Source: Streptomyces sp. CCM_MD2014 (lineage in GTDB: Bacteria; Actinomycetota; Actinomycetes; Streptomycetales; Streptomycetaceae). Taken from it: a DNA stretch of 64,000 bases. The DNA is taken from NCBI RefSeq assembly GCF_000772045.1, contig NZ_CP009754.1:4154001-4218000 (forward strand). The letters are read 5' to 3'. Shown here piece after piece: positions 15,285 to 23,282 of this stretch. Each line of letters begins with the position of its first letter. Position 1 is the stretch's first letter. The position numbers were made by a program, and so were the translations under genes. The notes beneath the pieces were generated by a model, which was given only the letters and a program-made list of their open reading frames with translations, ran no database searches and was not told the origin of the DNA.

Positions 15285-16256
15285 ATGCCACTTACTGATC
15301 AGCAGCCGCTCGGCTCGCCCTTCTCCGCTGCCGCCACCGCCGAGGACATCGTGGCCGGCCATGACCTTTCCGGCACGACCGCTGTCGTGACCGGGGGCTA
15401 CTCCGGGCTCGGCCTGGAGACCACCCGGGCGCTGGCAACCGCCGGGGCCCGGGTCATCGTTCCCGCCCGCCGCCCCCACGTCGCCCGTGCCGCTCTCCAG
15501 GAGGTGAAGGGCAGCGAGGTCATCCCCATGGACCTGACCGACCTCGACAGCGTCCACTCGGCCGCCGCGCACATCAGCAACGGTATCGACCGGCTCGACC
15601 TCCTGATGGCCGTGGCCGGCGTCATGGCCACCCCGGAACGGCGCGTCGGGCCCGGCTGGGAAGGTCAGCTCACCGCCAACCACTTCGGACACTTCACCCT
15701 CGTCTGCGAGCTCTACCCCCTCCTGGCCGCCGCAGGCGGCGCGCGCGTCGTGGTGAACAGCTCCGCCGGACACACCTTGACCGGCATCCGCTGGCACGAT
15801 CCGCACTTCCGCACCGGCTACGACCAGTGGCTGGCCTACGGCCAGGCCAAGACCGCCAACGCCCTGTTCGCCGTGCACCTCGATGCCCTCGGGCAAGGCG
15901 ACGACGTCCGGGCGTTCAGCCTTCACCCCGGCAAGATCATCACCGGACTCCAGCGGGAGATGACGCTTCAGGAGCAGATCGACCGCGGGTGGGTGGACGA
16001 GCACGGCAACGTGATCGGCGCAGACTTCAAGACCCCCTCGCAGGGGGCAGCCACCGGCCTGTGGGCCGCCACGTCCCCGCTCCTCGACGGCCGCGGCGGG
16101 CTCTACCTGGAGGACTGCGACATCGCCCGCGTTTCAGCCCCCGGCACCGCCATGGATGACGGCGGCGTGCGCGCGTACGCCATCGACTCGGAGGAGGCCG
16201 CCCGGCTCTGGGACCTGTCTGTCGCCGTGACCGGCGCCAAGCCGATCATCCGATGA
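15285..16256 (+). CDS. Short-chain dehydrogenase/reductase (retinol-dehydrogenase-like)
   Basis: A 323-residue SDR of the extended type. The cofactor motif is VVTGGYSGLG (TGxxxGxG), followed by MDLTDLDSV, an NHFGHF segment in place of NNAG, the SSAG serine and the YGQAK catalytic pair. SDRs of this group oxidise or reduce carbonyls using NAD(P)H. The ATG at 15285 fits the leaderless promoter. Its expression is very likely controlled by the divergent MerR protein. The substrate is unknown. Confidence 0.87.
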   Translation: MPLTDQQPLGSPFSAAATAEDIVAGHDLSGTTAVVTGGYSGLGLETTRALATAGARVIVPARRPHVARAALQEVKGSEVIPMDLTDLDSVHSAAAHISNGIDRLDLLMAVAGVMATPERRVGPGWEGQLTANHFGHFTLVCELYPLLAAAGGARVVVNSSAGHTLTGIRWHDPHFRTGYDQWLAYGQAKTANALFAVHLDALGQGDDVRAFSLHPGKIITGLQREMTLQEQIDRGWVDEHGNVIGADFKTPSQGAATGLWAATSPLLDGRGGLYLEDCDIARVSAPGTAMDDGGVRAYAIDSEEAARLWDLSVAVTGAKPIIR

Positions 16257-16550
16257 ACTCACGCTCCGCAGACGCCGCGCTGCCCGCCGCAGTGGGAGGG
16301 GCAGGGCGGTACGGGCCCGTCTTGGGCTCGTGGCGGCTGCACCTGTTCTGGGCGGAGATGCACGAGGTACTCACCAAGCCCGGCCGACCGTTCGTCATCA
16401 ACTGCTCCGAGACCGAGATGATGCTCGGCGTGAGTGCCCACCCCGGTGGACTACGTGCGGGTGTACACCACTTGGGGAGCCACCCGGGTGAGCTCGGGGA
16501 TCGAACTGCTCGAGCCTCGTGATGTCGTTGTGGCGCCTTCGAGGCAGGCG
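16257..16550 (+). other. Gene-poor remnant between SDR and TetR fragment
   Basis: No intact gene. An 89-codon frame opens at 16253, overlapping the SDR stop, but has no recognisable fold. A short stretch from 16434 reads PVDYVRVYT, the usual C-terminal signature of glycoside hydrolase family 16, and may be a scrap of such a gene. The region looks like decayed DNA from repeated rearrangement. Confidence 0.3.
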
Positions 16551-16720
16551 TCACAGCACATCAGGTGCACTCTCCTCGGCGGGGTTCCTGGATGCCGGAC
16601 CGCGAAGCTCGGTCCGTCCGTCGTCCTCGGCCCAGCGGACCAATGCCGTGTGCATGGCAGCCAGACAGGCGCCGGCCGCCGCTCGGGCACGGAACGCCTC
16701 GTCGGGTTCGGTGACGTCGT
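16551..16720 (-). pseudogene. TetR-family regulator, C-terminal fragment only
   Basis: Reading leftward to a TGA at 16553-16551, the frame gives VTEPDEAFRARAAAG, LAAMHTALVRWAEDDGRTEL and a short tail ending APDVL. This is the typical last helix region of TetR/AcrR repressors. The DNA-binding domain and most of the ligand domain are missing. The fragment abuts the truncated SDR at about 16720-16733, so one deletion probably removed the 5' halves of both divergent genes. Confidence 0.6.
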
Positions 16721-16732
16721 CCCGGTGGGGCG

Positions 16733-17362
16733 GCGACGGCCGACGAGATCGAGCGTGCCGGTGGAACCGCGCTCACCGTCCGGGCGGAACTGGGCGTGGA
16801 GGACGACGTCGACACGCTCTTCGCCGGAGTCGATGCCGCATTGGCCGGGCGGCCGCTCGACGTTCTCGTCAACAACGCGGCAGCCGCGCCCGCCGGACCG
16901 ATCGGGGCCACGACGCGCGAGGAGTTCGACCACCTCTTCGCCGTCAACGTGCGAGCGCCGTACTTCATCATCCAGCGCGCGCTGAACTTGCTCCGCGACG
17001 GCGGCCGCGTCATCACGATCTCCTCCGTGGCGACCCGGATGGCCAACCCCTCCCAGACCTCCTTCGCCATGACGAAGGGAGCGGTCGAGACGATGAGTAT
17101 GACGTTGGCCAACGAACTGGGCGTACGGGGAATCACGGTGAACGCGGTCGCCCCAGGCGCCACCCGGACCGCGACCAACGGGGCGGCCTTCGAAGCACCG
17201 GGCCTGGCGGAACTCATCGCCGGCACGACGGCGCTCGACCGGCTGGGCGAGCCCGACGACGTCGCCGACGTGGTGGCGTTCCTCGCCTCCGACGCGGCAC
17301 GCTGGATCACCGGGCAGGTCATCGACGCGAGCGGTGGCCTGTTCCTCGGACCGCGCGTCTGA
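16733..17362 (+). pseudogene. SDR oxidoreductase lacking its N-terminal cofactor motif
   Basis: About 210 codons of a classical SDR: ATADEIERAGG, VNNAAAAPAG, the SSVA serine region, a TSFAMTKGAVE catalytic segment where Tyr is replaced by Phe, and the C-terminal ITGQVIDASGGLFLG. The TGxxxGIG Rossmann motif and about 35 N-terminal residues are absent. A start at 16796 would give a 188-residue protein that cannot bind NAD(P) normally. It is therefore called a pseudogene. The gap after it to 17601 shows nothing recognisable. Confidence 0.7.
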
Positions 17363-17601
17363 CTGCACCGAGCCGGTGACGGCCGGCAGTTACCCGGAAG
17401 CGGCGGCTTGCCACAGGAGGCCACGCCGTGGCGCACCAGCAGGGCTCGGCGTATCCGACCGGACGGCGTGCCCATGGCGTTCCCGTGAGACGGTGCCTGG
17501 GGCCACCACGGGCGACAGCGGTGCGATCTCGCACCTCCAAGCACCACGCCGGAGCAGGCCGGCGCAGGCCAGCGCAGGTCGGAAGCTGCCAGCGCACGCA
17601 G

Positions 17602-17655
17602 GCGCCGTCGCTTCCCAAGCTGAGGACGCGCGTTCGATTCTTGTCAGCCGCTCTA
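17602..17655 (+). repeat. att-like copy 2: decayed 3' half of tRNA-Gly(CCC)
   Basis: The first 23 bases are identical to those of copy 1 at 12228. The remaining 31 bases differ at six positions, one of which breaks a T-stem pair (GCGCG against CTTGT), and the acceptor end reads CAGCCGCTCTA. It is thus an older or unselected copy. No 5' tRNA half precedes it. Confidence 0.7.
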
Positions 17656-17659
17656 CACG

Positions 17660-17686
17660 AAACCCCAGGTCAGTGACCTGGGGTTT
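17660..17686 (+). terminator. Hairpin after att-like copy 2
   Basis: AAACCCCAGGTC (17660-17671) and GACCTGGGGTTT (17675-17686) form a 12-bp perfect stem with loop AGT, followed by GTGTTTCT. Its core is the same as that of the hairpin after copy 1, so the tRNA terminator was duplicated with the repeat. It could also stop readthrough toward the convergent LPMO gene. Confidence 0.8.
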
Positions 17687-17824
17687 GTGTTTCTATCGCT
17701 GGCCCTTCGCCTGGCCTCCGCACATCACGCGCTCGAAAACGGGGCCCGCGGAGAGTACGGATACTCGGCTGGGACCACCCGGCCACCAACCCTCAGGCCG
17801 GTGCCGTGTGCGGCGCTTGCCGGC

Positions 17825-18499
17825 TCAGCCGAAGTTCACGTCGCTGCACCACATGTAGGCCTGGTCGAGGTGCGAGGCCTGCCAGATCACGAACAGGATG
17901 TGGTGTCCGGTGTAGCCGGAAGTCTGGACGGGGAACGTGATGTCCTGCGCCGGGGCGAAGCGGCCGGTCTGCGTGATGAAGTCGAGGTTGCCCCAGCCCA
18001 GTGTCTGGGTCTTGGGGTCGAAGCCCTGCTTGCTCACGTAGACCTTGAAGTAGTCGGCACCGTGGGACGCCTGGTCGTGCAGGTGGACCGAGAAGTTGTT
18101 GCCGACGGTGGTGGTCTTCCACGGCCCGGGCTTGTCCAGGCTGGCGTTCCTCGAGAGGTTGTTGCTGCAGAGCGTCCCGTCGGGGGTCCGCGCCTGGAAC
18201 TGGCCACCGAGGCCGTCGCGGAGCGCGCTCATCCAGTTCCACATGGTGTCGGGGTTGGCCTGGAAGGCCTGCCAACACATGGGATCTTCCGTCTGCATGG
18301 CCGGGTTCGTGTGGTTGCTGCCCCACGTCTTCCAGCACTGGTACGCCCGGGAGGCGGGGTCGACGATGGTGCCGTGAGCCTGGGCGGGGGCCGACCAGGT
18401 CAGTGCGCCGACAACCACGGCGAACAGCATGACGAGCGCTTGGAGAGGGCGGCGGAGGAACGACCGCGAACGCCCGGTTAACGGACTCTGTGTGCGCAT
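17825..18499 (-). CDS. Secreted AA10 lytic polysaccharide monooxygenase
   Basis: A 224-residue exported copper enzyme that oxidatively cleaves cellulose or chitin. The signal peptide (basic RRPLQ, hydrophobic core, APAQA) is cut after A41, leaving H42 (HGTIVDP) as the mature N-terminal histidine of the copper brace. The second copper histidine is probably in QASHGADYF; MWCSDVNF closes the domain with the axial Phe. It is a single-domain form without a binding module. GGAAGGAG precedes the ATG. A CebR box lies 35 bases upstream, so control by cello-oligosaccharides is likely and cellulose is the favoured substrate. Confidence 0.92.
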   Translation of the reverse strand: MRTQSPLTGRSRSFLRRPLQALVMLFAVVVGALTWSAPAQAHGTIVDPASRAYQCWKTWGSNHTNPAMQTEDPMCWQAFQANPDTMWNWMSALRDGLGGQFQARTPDGTLCSNNLSRNASLDKPGPWKTTTVGNNFSVHLHDQASHGADYFKVYVSKQGFDPKTQTLGWGNLDFITQTGRFAPAQDITFPVQTSGYTGHHILFVIWQASHLDQAYMWCSDVNFG

Positions 18500-18533
18500 G
18501 TGGGGGGAACTCCTTCCAGTTGCAAGGCTGCTA

Positions 18534-18547
18534 TGGGAGCGCTCCCA
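18534..18547. promoter_or_regulatory. CebR box upstream of the LPMO gene
   Basis: TGGGAGCGCTCCCA is a perfect 14-bp palindrome identical to the known Streptomyces CebR operator, the LacI-type repressor released by cellobiose or cellotriose. It lies 35 bases before the LPMO start. Confidence 0.85.
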
Positions 18548-18823
18548 ACGGTAGGCCTCCGGGATGAAATGTCAACGAAACACACAAAGTTGATCACAGC
18601 GGTGGGCAACGAGCGGGGAATCTGCCGTGAGCCGGACGCGCTGCAACTCACCCGGGGGCGCCTCCGCGGTCCCGGGACGGGACGGCGTTCCCGTCCGGAC
18701 GTTTCGGCCGGGCCCGGCTCGACACTGTGCCCGTCCGGGCAGGCACGCCCTGCTCACCGGGCGCGGCCCGCACGACTACCAGAGCGCACCGCACTGCGCA
18801 CGTCATGGCCGTACAGCACGCTC

Positions 18824-18925
18824 AAGCGGCGGCTGCCTCCCGCTGCCGGGGCATACAAGGAGCGCACCACCGTGGAGCGGTGCGTCAACCGCCTCGAGCA
18901 GTGGCGCGGCTTTGCCAACGGCTGC
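18824..18925 (+). pseudogene. IS5-family transposase scrap
   Basis: In one frame the sequence encodes AYKERTTVERCVNRLEQWRG, the C-terminal region of IS5-type transposases common in streptomycetes, which carries the last catalytic Glu (TVERC). No other transposase domain, start codon or terminal inverted repeats were found. The rest of 18548-19007 has no visible gene. Confidence 0.6.
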
Positions 18926-19007
18926 GGGAGGACCGGCAATCTCCCCGTGCCGGACTCCACTTCGCCTGCGCCTTCCCCCGGCCAGCCCGGTGATCCCCGG
19001 GAATCGA

Positions 19008-19802
19008 TCAGCCCCAGGTGAGCGGATCGAGATGGAGGTAGAAGCGCAGGCGGTCGTGGTCGAGGGCGATGCCGTACCTCTCGGCGAAGGCCATGTCCGC
19101 AGCCCGGGCCTGCTCCTCGTCCGTCCATGTCTCCCGCGCGTTGGCGAGCAGCAGTGCCAGGTCGGCGTGGCGGTCGGCCAGTCCGAGGCGGCCCAAGTCG
19201 ATGAAGCCCGACACGTCCAGAGTCTGCGGATCGAGGATGATGTTGGGCAGGCACAGGTCCCCGTGGCAGACGACCGTGTCGGCGGCCTCCTGCTCCCGTC
19301 GGCTCGGGACCTGCCGGGTGAGGCGGTCCAGCAGCTCCGCGGTGGGCGTCTGCTGCTGCTCGACGGGGAGGAACTCGGGGTTGACGGCGTCACGGGTAAC
19401 GACATCGCGGGCAAGGGCGACCATGGCGTCCAGATCCCGGCGGAAAGGGCACCGAACCACGGGCGCCTCGTGCAGCCGGCGCACTGCGTCAGCGATGCGT
19501 TCCCAGGCGACCCGCAGTTCCTCGGCGGGCACTTGATCAGCGGGTGTGCCGGAGACAGCGCTGGTCACCAGACAGGCGCCGGCGTCACCGGACTGCCAGT
19601 CGAGCACTCGGGGACCGGGTACGCCCTGCCCGCTCAGCCATGCGGTCCGGTCGCATTCCGCTTTCAGGTCGGCTGCGTTCGCGGCGGGCACGCACTTGGC
19701 GTATCGAGTGGCGTCCGCGCTGCGAAAGACGGCCGCTCCCGACTCGCCTGCGGTGACGGGCACCCAGTCACCATCGTCCAGGCCGGGCAACACCGGCGAC
19801 AT
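19008..19802 (-). CDS. aph(3''): Aminoglycoside 3''-O-phosphotransferase, APH(3'') type
   Basis: A 264-residue cytoplasmic kinase closely patterned on APH(3'') enzymes that phosphorylate streptomycin at the 3'' hydroxyl. Visible features are GESGAAVFR at the nucleotide loop, an AKCVP lysine strand, NPEFLP, the Brenner motif VVCHGDLCLPN with the catalytic Asp, IDLGRLGLADRHADLALL with the Mg-binding Asp, and the family ending LHLDPLTWG. The ATG at 19802 gives the usual length. In-frame starts at 19838 are possible. No streptomycin biosynthesis gene is nearby, so it is a stand-alone resistance gene or a relic. Confidence 0.85.
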   Translation of the reverse strand: MSPVLPGLDDGDWVPVTAGESGAAVFRSADATRYAKCVPAANAADLKAECDRTAWLSGQGVPGPRVLDWQSGDAGACLVTSAVSGTPADQVPAEELRVAWERIADAVRRLHEAPVVRCPFRRDLDAMVALARDVVTRDAVNPEFLPVEQQQTPTAELLDRLTRQVPSRREQEAADTVVCHGDLCLPNIILDPQTLDVSGFIDLGRLGLADRHADLALLLANARETWTDEEQARAADMAFAERYGIALDHDRLRFYLHLDPLTWG

Positions 19803-20026
19803 GGCCTGAGTTCCGCGGCGATCGCTCACGACGACCACTCTAGCCAGCCCGGCCTACGGGGGATCAGGTCCGGAGGGCCTCTGCCTGCGGCAGCCGGGCC
19901 GATTCGTGAACGACGGCGGTGACGGAGCGGCCGGCCACCGGAGTTCATCAGTCACCGGACGCTGCGGCAGATCGGTACCGGCGGCCCGCATCATGCCGTG
20001 CGGACATCAGGTGGTGCGGGACGGCC

Positions 20027-20425
20027 TCATGTGCCCGTGGCCGATCTGGCGGCCTGCTCGATCTTCGCGCAGCAGGCCCTGCGGGCGTCCTCGTCGATCC
20101 GTGTCTCGTGTTCGGGGCGCATTCCGGTCCGGCCGTCGACGCCTTCGCGCAAGATGTCTGCGTGCCCGGCGTGCCGGTTGGTCCCGCCGAGGACGTGGAC
20201 CAGGACGGCAAACAGGTTCGTGTCGGCATGGGGCTCCGGCCACCACGGCACGTGGCCCGGGGCATCGGGGGTCAAGCTCGTCGATCGTCGCGTCCGAGTG
20301 TTCCCACGTGCGCCGGTGGAAAGCGATGATCTGCTCGCATGTCTCGTCCTCGGCCGCCCACAGATCGCTGGCGTCGTGGTCCCGCCACCCGGGCGGGGTG
20401 GCGGCAGGTCCGCCCCCAGGCGGCT
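20027..20425 (-). pseudogene. DinB/DUF664 protein, 5'-truncated and frameshifted
   Basis: The upstream part reads GWRDHDASDLWAAEDETCEQ, then RRTWEHSDATIDEL in one frame. The downstream part reads DAPGHVPWWPEP, TNLFAVLVHVLGGTNRHAGHADIL in another. Together they match the second half of DinB-like DUF664 proteins. The break is at a run of five G (20267-20271), where one base too many shifts the frame. The N-terminal LVWKLDGL region is missing as well, so this is decay and not only a sequencing slip. Confidence 0.65.
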
Positions 20426-20458
20426 CGGCCGGCCTCGCGGTAGCTGGTAGGCGGCCGG

Positions 20459-21433
20459 CTACCCGCCCGGAAAGAAGGCGTTCAGGAGGATCTCGGCGAC
20501 GGCCAGGCCGACGCCGGCGACTCCGCCGGCTGTCGCGCTTCGGTAGAGCATCGCCACGACGACCACCGATGCGGCGATCGCCGCCGGCTCGGGAACGCCG
20601 TGCCGCGCGGAGACGATGGCGATCACGGCGACGAGAACCGCCGCGATGGACAGCCGCAACGCGTCACTCATGCGGCGAGGCGGCTCGAGGTCGCCTTCGT
20701 CCAGGAGCGCCCCGAGCCGCCCCAGGGCGTACCGCTCGCTGATCGTCAACGCCAGACGCCCCAGGTCGCGCGCCGCCTTGTCGGGATCCCTGTCCAGTCC
20801 GGCGTGCGCACCACGCAGCGCCTCGACCACCTGAGCCGCGTGCGCTCTCAGGAGTCGGTTGCGCCGCGAGAAGGCCGGAACGGTTCCCCGTGCGATGCGC
20901 GCCCCTCGCACGCGCATGACCGGAAGACGCAGGGAGACCGAGCTGAGGCGGTGATCGCGGCTTCCGGAGGAGCGCACGACGTCCGCACACTGTCCAATGA
21001 GGTCGGACCAGACGCTGACGCGCTCGAACGTGAAGCCCCCCGCGCCACACACCCGAGCGGCGGAAGCCACGACGAATCGCAGCGGGTACGCCGCAAGCAG
21101 CAACGCCACCCCACCCGCGCCTATGTCGCCGAGGGCCCACTCGACCAGGACCTTGGAGTCGCTGTAGTAGGGCACGCGCTCGGCGAGTTCGTCCGCTCTT
21201 CTCAGATCGCCCGCGAACGCGCCGGCGATCCCCCGCAGGCAGACGTAGGCAAAAACGGCCCACAGCACCCACGTTCGTACTCGCCTCTGGTGGTACCGCC
21301 GCAAGGCCACTCGAACCGGCCCCGGTACAGGACCGATACGGAGCGCCTCGGCGTCCTCGCGCAGTTTCCGTATCGCCTCGTCGGCCTGCCGTCGGTGACG
21401 CGCGGCAAGGCGAGCCCCAATCCAGCCCATCAC
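20459..21433 (-). CDS. Integral membrane protein of unknown function
   Basis: A 324-residue protein with a basic, helical N-terminus (RRQADEAIRKLREDAEALRIG). Two hydrophobic segments lie near residues 55-75 and 105-125, a long soluble domain of about 130 residues follows, and at least two TM segments fill the last 70 residues. The soluble part has repeated Arg-rich helices but no motif I recognise. Two adjacent Met codons could start it. It stands alone. The 271 bases upstream (21434-21704) are empty. Confidence 0.65.
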   Translation of the reverse strand: MMGWIGARLAARHRRQADEAIRKLREDAEALRIGPVPGPVRVALRRYHQRRVRTWVLWAVFAYVCLRGIAGAFAGDLRRADELAERVPYYSDSKVLVEWALGDIGAGGVALLLAAYPLRFVVASAARVCGAGGFTFERVSVWSDLIGQCADVVRSSGSRDHRLSSVSLRLPVMRVRGARIARGTVPAFSRRNRLLRAHAAQVVEALRGAHAGLDRDPDKAARDLGRLALTISERYALGRLGALLDEGDLEPPRRMSDALRLSIAAVLVAVIAIVSARHGVPEPAAIAASVVVVAMLYRSATAGGVAGVGLAVAEILLNAFFPGG

Positions 21434-21704
21434 CGGCCGATCATCGCACCGATCGCGGCCCGGTCGTCGTCGGATTCCGCCGATGTCACCGTCACCGGGG
21501 GGAAGCCGACCGAGAGGCAGGAGGCGGCACGCTTACGTACGTCGTGCAGCGCTCCCTCTCCGCAGGCTGTCGGACCGCTCGCCGGATGCCGCTCCTCCGG
21601 GCCCCGAACTGCACGTCACGCGTCCGCGGCCGACAAGGACGGTCGGGAGTCCACCAGCCGCTTCCTCACGCCACGCGAGCGGGCCCGCGGACTCGGGGCG
21701 GGCT

Positions 21705-22445
21705 CTAGTGGTGGAACGTGGTGGTCGCCGCCAAGCACGCCCGGTCGGTCGCGACCCGGTTCACCGGGGCGTCCTCGTCGGCGTAGCCGAAGGAAACCCC
21801 GACGAGCAGTTTGCCTTCCTCCACGCCGAGTTCGTCGCGGACCGTGTCCGCGTAGAAGCTGAGCAGGCCCTGCGGGCAACTGGCCACACCGTACGCCGTC
21901 ATGGCCAGCAGCAGCGTCTGCAGGTAGGCGCCGGCGTCGGCGGCCAGCCGCGGCCCGCCGTCACCGGTGACGAACAGGAACGCGGCGTGGGGCGCTCCGT
22001 AGAAGTCCATGCTCTTCGCGTCGTAGGCGGCGCGGGCCCGGTGGTCGTCGGGGCCGATGCCCAGCACTCCGTAGAGAGCGGCGCCGAAGGCGGCCCGGCG
22101 TTCCCGGTGGACGGGGGCGTACATGTCCTCGGAGTACGGGAAGTCGGCCGTGACGCGTCGTTCACGGTGGGCCGTCCGCAGGGCGTCGGCCAGGCGGTCT
22201 CGCCGTGCGCCGCCGACGACCTCGACGCGCCACGGCTGGGCGTTGGAGTTGGACGGCGCGGCGCCGGCGAGGGAGAACACGGCGCGCAGAACGTCCTCGG
22301 GCACCGGGTCGGGCCGGAACGCGCGGGTCGCGTGGCGCCCGCGGATCAGCTGCTCGGCGTACTCCCACGGGGGCGTCCCGCCCGACGGCATCGCGTCGGC
22401 GGGCGTCTCGCCCGTGCGTGTCCGAGTGACGACCGGTCCGCTCAT
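21705..22445 (-). CDS. Nitroreductase-family FMN oxidoreductase
   Basis: A 246-residue enzyme. RHATRAFRPDPVP carries the FMN-phosphate-binding Arg/Ser region, PSNSNAQPWRVEVV the flavin-contacting stretch, and GVASCPQG plus LLVGVSFGYADEDAPVN the C-terminal signature. Such enzymes reduce nitro compounds or quinones with NAD(P)H. It is divergent from a TetR gene and an operator covers its promoter, so it is probably induced by an electrophilic or aromatic ligand. GAGGAG precedes the ATG. Confidence 0.87.
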   Translation of the reverse strand: MSGPVVTRTRTGETPADAMPSGGTPPWEYAEQLIRGRHATRAFRPDPVPEDVLRAVFSLAGAAPSNSNAQPWRVEVVGGARRDRLADALRTAHRERRVTADFPYSEDMYAPVHRERRAAFGAALYGVLGIGPDDHRARAAYDAKSMDFYGAPHAAFLFVTGDGGPRLAADAGAYLQTLLLAMTAYGVASCPQGLLSFYADTVRDELGVEEGKLLVGVSFGYADEDAPVNRVATDRACLAATTTFHH

Positions 22446-22467
22446 GGGAATCTCCTCAGGATCACTT

Positions 22468-22489
22468 AAGTAGACGGTGGCGTTTACTT
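22468..22489. promoter_or_regulatory. TetR operator O1
   Basis: Inverted arms AAGTAGACG and CGTTTACTT (AAGTAnACG-N4-CGTnTACTT) lie just before the nitroreductase start. The arms are the same as in O2, on the opposite side of the promoter region. Confidence 0.7.
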
Positions 22490-22517
22490 GGAGCACTATA
22501 GCCAGCGACACCGCCTG

Positions 22518-22539
22518 AAGTAAACGAGGCCGTATACTT
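22518..22539. promoter_or_regulatory. TetR operator O2
   Basis: Inverted arms AAGTAAACG and CGTATACTT, the same AAGTAnACG-N4-CGTnTACTT pattern as O1, centred 50 bp away. TATACT (22533-22538) inside it is a good -10 hexamer six bases before the tetR ATG, so repressor would block its own leaderless transcript. Confidence 0.7.
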
Positions 22540-22544
22540 AAGTC

Positions 22545-23138
22545 ATGACTACGGCGACGACGCCTCCCCGGCGGCAGGGGCGCGGAGGGCGGGAGCGCAT
22601 CCTGGCCGCAGCGGCCGACCTGTTCGCGGCCCAGGGGATCAATGCGACCGGCATGGAGCAGATCGCGGAGCGGGCGCCGGTGTCCAAGCGCACCCTCTAC
22701 GCGCACTTCCGGACCAAGGACGACCTCGTCCTCGCCCACCTCGAGGACCTCGCCTCGTCGGGGCGCACCCTGGAGGGCGTGCTGGCGCGCGGGGACGTGC
22801 CCGCCAGGGAGCGGATCCTCGCTTTGTTCGATCCGCTCCCGGCGGGCTCGGATCCGGTGCGCGGATGTCCGTTCATCGACGCTGCCGTGGAGTTCCCCGA
22901 TCCGCGGAACGCGGTCCACTCCTACGCCCGCGAGCGCAAACTGCTGATGGTGCGGCTGGTGACCGAGCTGGTCGCGGAACTCGGCTGCCGCCGGCCCGCC
23001 GACCTCGCCGAACAGCTCGTGACCCTCGCGGACGGCGCCGCCAGCCGCGCCATGGTGCTGGGCGAGGCGGACTACGGCCGCCACGCGCGCAAGGCGGCGG
23101 AGGTCCTCCTGGACGACGCGCTGCCGGCCACGGACTGA
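22545..23138 (+). CDS. TetR-family repressor
   Basis: A 197-residue repressor. The helix-turn-helix is RILAAAADLFAAQGINATGMEQIAERAPVSKRTLYAHFRTKDDLV at residues 18-65. The ligand domain carries a GCPFIDAAVEF motif typical of the TetR subgroup that governs nitroreductases or alkane/aldehyde reductases. It is divergent from the nitroreductase with two operators between, so the pair is a self-contained regulated unit. The ATG at 22545 is probably leaderless. Confidence 0.88.
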   Translation: MTTATTPPRRQGRGGRERILAAAADLFAAQGINATGMEQIAERAPVSKRTLYAHFRTKDDLVLAHLEDLASSGRTLEGVLARGDVPARERILALFDPLPAGSDPVRGCPFIDAAVEFPDPRNAVHSYARERKLLMVRLVTELVAELGCRRPADLAEQLVTLADGAASRAMVLGEADYGRHARKAAEVLLDDALPATD

Positions 23139-23282
23139 GCGGCCCCGCCGGATTGCCGGCGCCCCCGCTCCCGTCGTTGACTCCCTGCCCCGGGAGGCAT
23201 GAGGAGGTGCCGGTGTCTGAAGTGGGCGCTGTCCGACCGCGCCCGGGGCCGACCGCCCGCGCTAAGGTCCCGTGCGGTGAGC

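Larger units (their letters stand above)
12228..17655. mobile_element. Genomic island bounded by tRNA-Gly direct repeats, integrase-less
   Basis: Two 54-base direct repeats of the tRNA-Gly 3' half (48 of 54 positions identical) bracket 5.3 kb of accessory genes: a DUF4365 protein, a VapBC-like pair, MerR/SDR and fragments of a TetR/SDR pair. This is the footprint of site-specific integration at a tRNA. Neither repeat completes an intact tRNA, so an intact copy must lie outside the window or these are tandem remnants of more than one insertion. No integrase, excisionase, Rep or transfer gene was found, so it is probably immobile now. Confidence 0.6.

Noticed and set aside
16253..16522. 89-codon gene overlapping the SDR stop
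   Set aside because: No ribosome site, no fold and composition of decayed DNA.
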